Origin: Roseiarcus sp050015935
GTDB taxonomy: Bacteria; Pseudomonadota; Alphaproteobacteria; Rhizobiales; Beijerinckiaceae
Assembly (NCBI GenBank): GCA_050015935.1
Contig: JBEKAL010000270.1
Coordinates: 1 to 5,026, forward strand
Direction: 5' to 3'
DNA length: 5,026 bases
Positions 1 through 5,026 of this stretch are shown here, piece after piece (positions within the stretch are counted from its first letter, which is position 1; each line of letters opens with the position of its first letter). The position numbers and the translations under genes are program-made. The notes beneath the pieces were generated by a model. The model had not been told where the DNA came from, ran no database searches, and saw nothing but the letters and a program-made list of their open reading frames with translations.

Positions 1-1398
1 ATACCAGAGGCCCATCAGCGCGCGTCCGCCGAGGAAACTGGCCAGGATGCTCGCCATGCCGACCGCCAGGGTCGGCGCGCCGCCGGTGCGCGACAGGATG
101 CTGGTCTCGCCGACGTCGTGGGCGATCTGGGTGAGAACGTCGGGCGTGACGACGAAGCCCCAGGACGAGATCGCCTGCGCCGCCGAATCGGCGGTCGAGC
201 CGATGAGCCCCGCCCCGCTGTTCATCGCGAAGTAGACGCCCGGATGCAGGACCGAGGCGCCGATCATCGCCATGATCGCGACCAACGATTCCATCAACAT
301 CGCGCCGTAGCCGATGAACGGAATCTGCCTCTCGTTCTCGATCATTTTCGGCGTGGTGCCCGATGAAATGAGCGAGTGCCAGCCCGACACCGAGCCGCAG
401 GCGATGGTGATGAACAGGAACGGAAACAGACTGCCCGCCCACACCGGGCCGCTGCCGTCGATGAAGCGGGTCACCGCCGGCATTTGCAGATCGGGATGAA
501 CGATGACGATGCCGATCGCCAGCAGCGCGATCGTGCCGATCTTGAGGAAAGTCGAGAGATAGTCCCTCGGCGCCAGCAACAGCCACACCGGCAGCACCGA
601 GGCGACGAAGCCGTAACCGATGATGGCCAGCGCCAGCGTCGCGCCGGAGAGATCGAAATACGGCGCCAGCGCCGGATTCTCGGCGACGGCGCGGCCATAG
701 AACAGCGCCAGCAACAGCAGAACCGCGCCGATGAGGGACATCTCGCCGATGCGCCCGGGGCGGAGGAAACGCGCGTAGACGCCCATGATCAGCGCGATCG
801 GAACCGTTGAGAACACCGTGAAGGCGCCCCACGGGCTGCCCATAAGGGCCTTCACCACCACCAGGGCGAGCACGGCCAGGAGGATGACGCAGATCAACAG
901 CACGCCGAGGCCGGCGACGCTTCCGGCGACCGGGCCCATCTCGGCGCGCATCATGTCGCCGAGCGAGCGGCCGTCGCGCCGGGTGGACAGGAACAGCGCG
1001 GTCATGTCCTGCACCGCGCCGGCGAACACCACGCCGGCGAGAATCCACAACGTGCCCGGCAGATAGCCCATCTGCGCCGCCAGAACGGGGCCGACCAGCG
1101 GCCCGGCGCCGGCTATTGCCGCGAAATGGTGGCCGAACAGCACGTAGCGGTTGGTCGGCACGTAATCGAGGCCGTCGTTGCGCCGATACGCCGGCGTCTG
1201 CCGCGTCGCGTCGACGCCGAGCGCGGTGTTGGCGACCCAGAGGCCATAGAAGCGAAACGCGATGACGTAGATGCAGACCGACGCGATGACCAGCCAAGCC
1301 GCGTTCACCGGCTCCCCGCGCGTCAGCGCTACGATCGCGAAAGAAATCGCGCCGATCGCCGCCACCGCGACCCACGTCAGCTTCGCTTGCAGCGTCAC
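1..1398 (-). CDS. cstA: Carbon starvation protein CstA, N-terminal 466 residues (partial at left edge)
   Basis: Reading the minus strand from a GTG at 1398-1396 gives 466 uninterrupted codons to base 1, so the gene runs off the window. It is a multi-pass inner membrane protein of the CstA family (Pfam CstA, PF02554), which in E. coli imports pyruvate and was first linked to peptide use during carbon starvation. Family hallmarks seen here are GHHFAAIAGAGP at residues 89-100, the QDM/STRRDGRSLGD stretch near 130-147, LLLAPRDYLSTF at 273-284, and the CGSVSGWHSLISSGTTPK block at 334-351. Hydrophobic helices start at about residues 7 and 35 and recur to the end. E. coli CstA is about 700 residues, so roughly the last third is missing here. 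The GTG was chosen because a GAGGGAG ribosome binding site lies 7 bases upstream; the protein begins MTLQAKLTW. The gene stands alone on its strand within the window, and no CRP-like site was recognised upstream. The family call is very secure; the exact substrate (pyruvate or peptides) is family knowledge only. Confidence 0.96.
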   Translation of the reverse strand, partial: MTLQAKLTWVAVAAIGAISFAIVALTRGEPVNAAWLVIASVCIYVIAFRFYGLWVANTALGVDATRQTPAYRRNDGLDYVPTNRYVLFGHHFAAIAGAGPLVGPVLAAQMGYLPGTLWILAGVVFAGAVQDMTALFLSTRRDGRSLGDMMRAEMGPVAGSVAGLGVLLICVILLAVLALVVVKALMGSPWGAFTVFSTVPIALIMGVYARFLRPGRIGEMSLIGAVLLLLALFYGRAVAENPALAPYFDLSGATLALAIIGYGFVASVLPVWLLLAPRDYLSTFLKIGTIALLAIGIVIVHPDLQMPAVTRFIDGSGPVWAGSLFPFLFITIACGSVSGWHSLISSGTTPKMIENERQIPFIGYGAMLMESLVAIMAMIGASVLHPGVYFAMNSGAGLIGSTADSAAQAISSWGFVVTPDVLTQIAHDVGETSILSRTGGAPTLAVGMASILASFLGGRALMGLWY

Positions 1399-1671
1399 GG
1401 TCCCACTCCCTCGAAGAGTCAAGCCGAGCAGCCGGCCCGCTTCAACCGACCGTTCAGGCGCTCTTATCGCGCCGATTGTGTCGCATCCTGCATATTCGCT
1501 CTCGAAGCGCAACGGTTCCGGCATTGCGGCGCATTGCCGCGATGGCGCATGTCACCGACGAAAAGGGACATGCGGAACGCTCGGCGACGCGCCCTCGCGT
1601 CGCTTTTTTTGGCGCGCGTCGCGCGCGCTATAGGCGGCGGCGCGCTGAAGACGCGCCCTCGACGGGCCAAA
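1399..1671. other. Intergenic region upstream of cstA, with hairpins
   Basis: No coding frame here looks like a protein; the open frames on both strands are Arg/Ala/Ser-rich, as expected from GC-rich noncoding DNA. The cstA leader and promoter must lie in it, but no convincing minus-strand -35/-10 pair was found. On the plus strand there is a perfect 8-bp hairpin, CGCATGTC at 1546-1553 and GACATGCG at 1567-1574 with a 13-base loop. Before it is a smaller one, GCGGC and GCCGC within 1526-1540. These are followed directly by an intrinsic terminator. The cluster suggests a structured transcript reading rightward, discussed in the findings. Confidence 0.6.
1584..1610 (+). terminator. Rho-independent terminator reading rightward
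   Basis: GCGACGCG at 1584-1591 pairs perfectly with CGCGTCGC at 1596-1603 across the four-base loop CCCT, and seven T residues follow at 1604-1610. The 8-bp GC-rich stem plus U tract is a textbook intrinsic terminator on the plus strand. On the minus strand the stem is followed by CGAGCG rather than a T run, so it is one-directional. No plus-strand gene is visible upstream (cstA is on the other strand), so the transcript it ends is unknown. Confidence 0.85.
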
Positions 1672-1779
1672 GGCTAGCGAAAAAGAGGCTTCCATGAGAT
1701 CGACGGCGCGCCGGGCGTCGTCGACGGATTTGGCGATCACGGGCGTGGCACCGTGATCCAGCGCGTTGCGAACAAGATC
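1672..1779 (-). pseudogene. Possible C-terminal remnant of a Gfo/Idh/MocA-type sugar oxidoreductase
   Basis: One minus-strand frame reads DLVRNALDHGATPVIAKS followed by VDDARRAVDLMEASFSLA. The pattern (short helix, GxxP, a short variable stretch, DA/DG, then A-x-x-L-x-EA-x-x-S) resembles the end of Gfo/Idh/MocA family NAD(P)-dependent oxidoreductases, which often sit beside sugar ABC transporters. The frame is closed by a TGA at 1782-1780 just upstream, so no intact gene can exist, and downstream it runs on into Arg-rich noncoding sequence with no proper stop. It lies directly downstream of the decayed permease fragment on the same strand, which fits an old sugar operon. The match is by eye and short, so this could be chance. 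Confidence 0.28.
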
Positions 1780-1820
1780 TCAATCCTCGTTTCTAGGGAA
1801 GCGAACAGCGTCACATCGGC

Positions 1821-2018
1821 CTATTCCGCCTGGCGGAAACTCCGGATGCTGTCAAACGAGACCGCGACGATGATGAAGGCGCCGACGAATGTGCCCTGCC
1901 AGAACGCGTTGATGCCCAGAAGGCCCAGACTGTTGCGGATCACTTCGATCAGCGCGGAACCGATCAGCGCGCCAAAAGCCGCGCCGACGCCGCCGGCAAG
2001 ATTGGCGCCGCCGATGAT
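1821..2018 (-). pseudogene. C-terminal fragment of an RbsC-type sugar ABC permease
   Basis: The minus strand encodes a 65-residue stretch, from IIGGANLAGGVG to SIRSFRQAE and a TAG stop at 1823-1821. It aligns without gaps to the last 60-odd residues of the intact permease in this window (from about residue 298), with about half the positions identical. Shared blocks include IGGANLAGGVG, EVIRN and the final two hydrophobic helices. A complete member of this family (BPD_transp_2, PF02653) has about 320-360 residues, so some 80% is missing. Upstream of 2018 the open frame continues to an ATG at 2198, but that sequence (MTTRATPPLPSNRA...) has no membrane helices and no resemblance to a permease, so homology stops abruptly at about 2018. 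The divergence from the intact copy indicates a distinct paralogue and not a recent duplicate. It lies on the opposite strand from the intact operon and is presumably nonfunctional. Confidence 0.8.
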
Positions 2019-2464
2019 CGGCTCGCGATCGGGAGCCGATGCGCTCCGAAGCGGATCCGCAACCCACGACGACGCGTCCGTCTTGCAAAATGCCGCCAGC
2101 GGCGGCAATCTCTGCCTGACGGAGACCTCCACCTGGAGAATCTCGGATAAGCAAGTGGCCCGATTGGATGGGAGCGGCGGTGTTGCGCGCGTCGTCATGC
2201 GTCTGACCTGGGCGTTCGGCTATGCCGGCGCGCCGTCTCGCGCTTGCGCCGCCCGCCGAATCCCCACTTTTCACGCCTCCGCCCACGTTCGCGTTCGGAG
2301 CGCGCCTGCCGCCGACCCGAGCGGTTCGCCGCTTTCGCCGCCGTGCAGGCGCCGCGCGACGTCGCTCGAAGAGACTCGCGCCGCCGGGGCGCCGAGACCC
2401 GCGCCAAGGCCGCCGACCGCGTCGGTCCGGGCGGATCGCGCTGAGAAGGTGGAAGGGAGAAGCC
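2019..2464. other. Region without a recognisable gene, upstream of the ABC operon
   Basis: I see no protein family in any of the six frames. The open frames here are rich in Arg, Pro and Ala, typical of GC-rich noncoding DNA. The left part (2019-2200) adjoins the permease fragment and may be scrambled remnant sequence. One tight inverted repeat is present, TGCCGCC at 2091-2097 and GGCGGCA at 2101-2107 with a three-base spacer; on the minus strand it is followed by TTTT, so it resembles a weak terminator reading leftward. The promoter for the ABC operon should lie in the right part, but no convincing -35/-10 pair or LacI-type operator was recognised. Confidence 0.55.
2453..2459 (+). promoter_or_regulatory. 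Ribosome binding site fixing the ATPase start
   Basis: AAGGGAG lies five bases before the GTG at 2465. It decides the start of the ATPase gene, because the reading frame stays open another 81 codons upstream, to 2222, without a comparable site or any family-like residues. Confidence 0.7.
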
Positions 2465-3229
2465 GTGGAGACGACGACGCGCGTTGATCAGCCGCTGTTG
2501 GAGCTGAAGGGGATCGGCAAGGAGTTCGGCGCGGTGCGCGCGCTGTACGATGTCGACCTTGCGATCCGTCCCGGCGAAGTCGTCGGCATGATGGGCGACA
2601 ACGGCGCCGGCAAGTCGACCTTGGCGAAGATCGTCGCCGGCAACTTCGCGCCGACCGCAGGCGAGATGCGGTTCGAGGGCAGGCCGGTCAACTTCCGCCA
2701 CCCGATCGACGCGCGCGAGGTGGGAATCGAGATCGTCTACCAGGACCTCGCGCTCGCCGACAATCTGACCGCCACGGCCAACGTCTATCTCGCCCGAGAG
2801 CTCAACTGGCAGCTCGGCCCGTTCGCGTTCCTCGACCACAAGGCGATGGCGAACCGCACGTTGGAGATCTTCGGCGAGCTGCGCTCGGAGACCCGGCCGG
2901 AACAGCTCATCAGGCAGATGTCGGGCGGCCAGCGCCAAGCCGTCGCCATCGCGCGCACGCGCCTCGCCAACGCCAAGCTGGTCATGATGGACGAACCGAC
3001 CGCGGCGATCTCGGTGCGCCAGGTCGCGCAGGTGCTGAACCTAATCCGCAATCTCAGGGAGCAGGGCGTCGCGGTGATGCTGATCTCGCACCGCATGCCC
3101 GACGTCTTCGCGGTCAGCGACCGGATTATCGTGCTGCGCCGCGGGGAAAAGAAGGCCGACAAGCCGATCCGCGAGAGCAGCCCTGAGGAAGTCACCGCCC
3201 TGATCACCGGCGCAAAGGAGGCGGCGTGA
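2465..3229 (+). CDS. Sugar ABC transporter ATP-binding protein, single domain (FrcA-like)
   Basis: This 254-residue protein is the cytoplasmic ATPase that powers a CUT2-type sugar importer. Motifs are in order: Walker A GDNGAGKST at 44-52, Q-loop Gln93 in VYQDLAL, ABC signature MSGGQRQ at 152-158, Walker B LVMMDEP at 172-178 with catalytic Glu177, and switch His209 in LISHRMPDVF. The GDNGAGKS variant and the length match the single-domain type represented by rhizobial fructose importer FrcA; RbsA-type ATPases are fused doubles of about 500 residues, so a homodimer is expected here. The GTG start gives METTTRVDQPLLELKGIGKEFG, a normal N-terminus; upstream in-frame sequence is Arg/Pro-rich and unlike the family. 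The stop codon overlaps the start of the permease gene by one base, indicating tight co-expression. The ABC family call is certain. The sugar carried is unknown, so I give no gene symbol. Confidence 0.95.
   Translation: METTTRVDQPLLELKGIGKEFGAVRALYDVDLAIRPGEVVGMMGDNGAGKSTLAKIVAGNFAPTAGEMRFEGRPVNFRHPIDAREVGIEIVYQDLALADNLTATANVYLARELNWQLGPFAFLDHKAMANRTLEIFGELRSETRPEQLIRQMSGGQRQAVAIARTRLANAKLVMMDEPTAAISVRQVAQVLNLIRNLREQGVAVMLISHRMPDVFAVSDRIIVLRRGEKKADKPIRESSPEEVTALITGAKEAA
3215..3221 (+). promoter_or_regulatory. Ribosome binding site of the permease gene, inside the ATPase gene
   Basis: AAGGAGG, a near-perfect Shine-Dalgarno sequence, lies within the last codons of the ATPase gene. It is seven bases from the ATG at 3229 but only four from the alternative GTG at 3226, so it favours the ATG. 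Confidence 0.75.
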
Positions 3230-4311
3230 TGTCCGTTCCCGACGAGACCCAGGTCTCCTACGCCAATATCGGCCGCGAGAAGTGGTGGCGACGCGGCATT
3301 TTCGCCTCGCAGGTCGGCTATGTGACGGTGGCGCTCGTGGTGCTCATCGTCCTGATGCGCCTCGCCAGTCCCTACTTCTTGACCCAAGGCAACCTGCAGA
3401 ACGTCGCGCAGAACTTCTCGTTCATCGCCATTGCGGCCCTCGGCGCCACCTTCGTGATCATCACCGCCGGCATCGACCTTTCGGTCGGTTCGATGATGTG
3501 CTTCTCGGCGATGATCACCTCGATGGTGATGACAAGCCTGTCGACGCCCGGCATGTTGGGGGCGGACCTGTTCGTGCACATGGCCGCCGACCGCAAGACG
3601 GTGGTCGCCAACGTGCCCGGCCTCATCCTGCTCGTCTCCATCGCGGCCGGCGTCGGGGTCGCGCTGATCGTCGGCCTCGTCAACGGCTTCTGCGTCGCCG
3701 TGCTCGAGCTGTCGCCCTTCGTCACCACGCTGGGGACGCTGTCGATCGTGCGCGGCCTCGCCTACGTCGTGTCGAACGGCCGCGGCAGCTTCCCCGGCGG
3801 TCCCGACGTGGACTCCTATTACGCGCTCACCTCCGGCAGCCTGTTCGGGGTGCCCGCGCCCTTCCTCTATCTCGTGTTCTTCGGCGCGCTGATGGCGATC
3901 GTCCTGCACCACACCGCGTTCGGCCGTCACGTCTTCGCCATCGGCGGCAACGAGAAGGCCGCCGAAATGACCGGCGTCAACGTCGCCGGGACGAAGATGG
4001 CGGTCTACGTGATCTGCTCGCTCGCCGCGGGAGTGCAGGGGATCATTATCTGCGGCTGGCTCGGGTCGGCCCCCGCGAACATGGCGATCTCCTACGAGCT
4101 CAAGGTCATCGCCGCGGCGGTGATCGGCGGCGCCAATCTCGCGGGCGGCGTCGGCGGCCCGCTCGGCGCGATCATCGGCTGCGTCCTGCTCGAGGTGATC
4201 CGCAACGGCCTCGTGCTGGCGCAGGTCAACTCCTATGTGCAAGAGACGTTGGTGGGCGTTATAATCATCGCCGCCGTTTTGGTCGACCGTTTTCGGTCGC
4301 GCATGAGCTGA
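3229..4311 (+). CDS. Sugar ABC transporter permease, RbsC/FrcC type
   Basis: This 360-residue inner membrane protein forms the translocation channel of the importer (BPD_transp_2, PF02653). Visible hallmarks are ITAGIDLSVGS around 78-88, VNGFCVAVLELSPFVTTLGT at 151-170, GRHVFAIGGNEKAAEMTGV around 232-250, and the C-terminal AVIGGANLAGGVGGPLGA block near 297-314. A Trp/Arg-rich cytoplasmic N-terminus (REKWWRRG) precedes the first helix at about residue 30, and hydrophobic helices recur to the end. It is longer than RbsC (about 320 residues), partly through a polar segment at about 101-130 with no hydrophobic helix. The ATG at 3229 overlaps the upstream TGA as TGATG and has the better-spaced ribosome site; a GTG one codon earlier (3226) is the alternative. 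Translational coupling to the ATPase is likely. The family is certain; the substrate is not determined. Confidence 0.95.
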   Translation: MSVPDETQVSYANIGREKWWRRGIFASQVGYVTVALVVLIVLMRLASPYFLTQGNLQNVAQNFSFIAIAALGATFVIITAGIDLSVGSMMCFSAMITSMVMTSLSTPGMLGADLFVHMAADRKTVVANVPGLILLVSIAAGVGVALIVGLVNGFCVAVLELSPFVTTLGTLSIVRGLAYVVSNGRGSFPGGPDVDSYYALTSGSLFGVPAPFLYLVFFGALMAIVLHHTAFGRHVFAIGGNEKAAEMTGVNVAGTKMAVYVICSLAAGVQGIIICGWLGSAPANMAISYELKVIAAAVIGGANLAGGVGGPLGAIIGCVLLEVIRNGLVLAQVNSYVQETLVGVIIIAAVLVDRFRSRMS

Positions 4312-4319
4312 CGAATACT

Positions 4320-4339
4320 GGCCGGAAGGGCGCCCGGTC
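4320..4339 (+). other. Small hairpin just after the permease gene
   Basis: GGCCGG at 4320-4325 can pair with CCGGTC at 4334-4339 (one G-U pair) around an eight-base loop, starting eight bases after the permease stop codon. There is no T tract after it, so it is not an intrinsic terminator. It may act with the stronger stem at 4346-4385 on the stability of the operon message. Confidence 0.35.
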
Positions 4340-4345
4340 GGCGCT

Positions 4346-4385
4346 GTCTATCCGCTTTCCAGGCCAGCGTGAGCGGCGGATAGAC
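4346..4385 (+). promoter_or_regulatory. Intercistronic stem-loop before the binding-protein gene
   Basis: GTCTATCCGC at 4346-4355 is a perfect 10-bp inverted repeat of GCGGATAGAC at 4376-4385, with a 20-base loop. It lies in the 98-base gap between the permease and binding-protein genes and ends 13 bases before the ribosome binding site GGAGGAG (4399-4405). With no T run after it, termination is unlikely. The family habit of making far more binding protein than channel suggests a role as an RNA-stabilising 5' end for the last gene. A protein-binding operator is the other possibility. Confidence 0.6.
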
Positions 4386-4409
4386 GAAAGGTCGTAATGG
4401 AGGAGTGAC

Positions 4410-5026
4410 ATGAAAAAGGTTCTGTTGTTTGCGGCGGCTGTCGCCGCACTGGCGGTTCCGGCGTTCGCGGTTCCGGCGTCCGCCGCTTCTTACAAGTTCA
4501 TCGTGATCCCGAAGGCGATGAACAACCCGTTCTTCGACTTCGCCCGCGACGGCTGCATGGCGGAAGCCAAGAAGCTCGGCAACGTCGAATGCGTCTACAA
4601 GGGCCCGATCGAGCACGAGCCGGCGACCCAGGCGCAGATCGTCCAAGACTTCATCACCCAGAAGGTCGACGGCCTCTCCATCTCGGTGGCTGACACCGCA
4701 TCGATGATCAAGTCGATCGCAGCGGCGAAGGCGGCGGGCATTCCGGCGATCACCTTCGACTCCGACGCGCCGGGATCGGAGCGCATCGCCTACCTCGGCA
4801 CGGACAACAAGGAGTTCGGCCTCGCGCTCGGCAAGATGCTGCTGAAGCTGCGTCCCGAGGGCGGCAAGTACGGCATGGTCTCCGGCGGCCCGGGCGCGGC
4901 GAACCTCGCCGAGCGCGTCGACGGCGTCCGCGAAGCGCTGAAGGGCTCGAAGTGGGTGGAAGTCTCCGGCTCGCCGACCTTCTGCAACGACGACCCCGTG
5001 CTCGCCAATCAGCAGATGGACGACCT
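4410..5026 (+). CDS. Periplasmic sugar-binding protein of the ABC importer (partial at right edge)
   Basis: The first 205 codons of a secreted solute-binding protein of the RbsB/FrcB class (Peripla_BP_4, PF13407) are present. It should capture the sugar in the periplasm and deliver it to the permease encoded just upstream. An N-terminal signal peptide is clear: MKK, a hydrophobic Ala/Leu/Val core, then AFA at 18-20 and ASA at 23-25 as candidate signal peptidase I sites; no lipobox cysteine is present. The mature part begins YKFIVIPKAMNNPFFDFARDG, where the NNPFF motif (38-42) is a ligand-pocket element in this family. ITFDSDAPGSERIAYLGTDN at 114-133 corresponds to the segment with sugar-contacting and hinge residues. 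Three cysteines (49, 61, 192) might form a disulfide. The ATG follows GGAGGAG at 4399-4405. Members are usually 310-330 residues, so about a third is missing. Confidence 0.93.
   Translation, partial: MKKVLLFAAAVAALAVPAFAVPASAASYKFIVIPKAMNNPFFDFARDGCMAEAKKLGNVECVYKGPIEHEPATQAQIVQDFITQKVDGLSISVADTASMIKSIAAAKAAGIPAITFDSDAPGSERIAYLGTDNKEFGLALGKMLLKLRPEGGKYGMVSGGPGAANLAERVDGVREALKGSKWVEVSGSPTFCNDDPVLANQQMDD
4452..4481 (+). repeat. 15-bp tandem repeat in the signal-peptide coding region
   Basis: GCGGTTCCGGCGTTC at 4452-4466 is followed immediately by GCGGTTCCGGCGTCC at 4467-4481, with a single mismatch. In frame it encodes AVPAF then AVPAS, lengthening the signal peptide by five residues and giving two consecutive possible cleavage sites. 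It looks like a small in-frame slippage duplication. Confidence 0.8.

Noticed and set aside
118..810. Plus-strand frames of 60-144 codons within the first 1.4 kb
   Set aside because: All are antisense shadows of cstA, whose minus-strand reading is continuous and strongly conserved.
2064..2151. A plus-strand frame containing DGDLHLENLG, reminiscent of the phosphotransferase HGDLHxGN motif
   Set aside because: The stop codon follows at once and nothing upstream resembles a kinase fold, so the likeness is probably chance.
2222..2464. An N-terminal extension of the ATPase by 81 codons from an upstream ATG
   Set aside because: The extension is Arg/Pro-rich, unlike any ABC ATPase N-terminus, while the GTG at 2465 has a good ribosome binding site and yields a normal-length protein.
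1753..2487. A 244-codon plus-strand frame across the pseudogene region
   Set aside because: It is antisense to the permease fragment and its right-hand part is low-complexity Arg/Ala/Pro. No family resemblance was seen.
2785..4242. A 485-codon open frame on the minus strand opposite the ATPase and permease genes
   Set aside because: It is rich in His, Asp, Arg, Glu and Ala with no domain, and lies entirely antisense to two genes with unmistakable family motifs. Long antisense frames are common in GC-rich coding DNA.
4284..4299. CGACCG-TTTT-CGGTCG hairpin at the end of the permease gene
   Set aside because: It lies inside the last codons, has only six base pairs and no T run after it, so it is not supported as a terminator.
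3282..4397. A 371-codon plus-strand frame overlapping the permease gene
   Set aside because: The translation is an Arg/Pro/His-rich shift of the permease sequence with no membrane helices; the other frame is clearly the real gene.

Overview
The window is GC-rich and uses GC-ending codons throughout. The gene content, start codons (two GTG or ATG starts with strong purine-rich ribosome binding sites) and protein style fit an alphaproteobacterium, probably a member of the Rhizobiales/Hyphomicrobiales. That placement is an inference from style and not from a marker gene.

Layout. Bases 1-1398 hold, on the minus strand, the N-terminal two thirds of a carbon starvation protein CstA (pyruvate/peptide uptake family); its C-terminus lies beyond the left edge. 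Bases 1399-1671 are intergenic and contain a clear plus-strand intrinsic terminator (1584-1610) that closes no visible gene. It may mark the end of an undescribed small RNA. Bases about 1672-2018 look like a graveyard of an older sugar-uptake locus on the minus strand: a possible C-terminal scrap of a Gfo/Idh/MocA-type oxidoreductase, and a clear 65-residue C-terminal scrap of an RbsC-type sugar permease. Bases 2019-2464 have no recognisable gene.

From 2465 to the right edge a plus-strand operon encodes a CUT2-type (ribose/fructose class) sugar ABC importer in the order ATPase, permease, periplasmic binding protein. The ATPase and permease overlap by one base and are probably translationally coupled. 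The binding protein follows after a 98-base gap with two hairpins and is cut off by the right edge. The three proteins form one import system: the lipid-free periplasmic protein captures a sugar, the permease forms the channel, and the single-domain ATPase powers it. The substrate cannot be read from the sequence.

Nothing here amounts to an exciting new system. The most worthwhile signals are the orphan terminator with its adjacent hairpins (candidate small RNA beside cstA) and the decayed permease fragment facing an intact relative.
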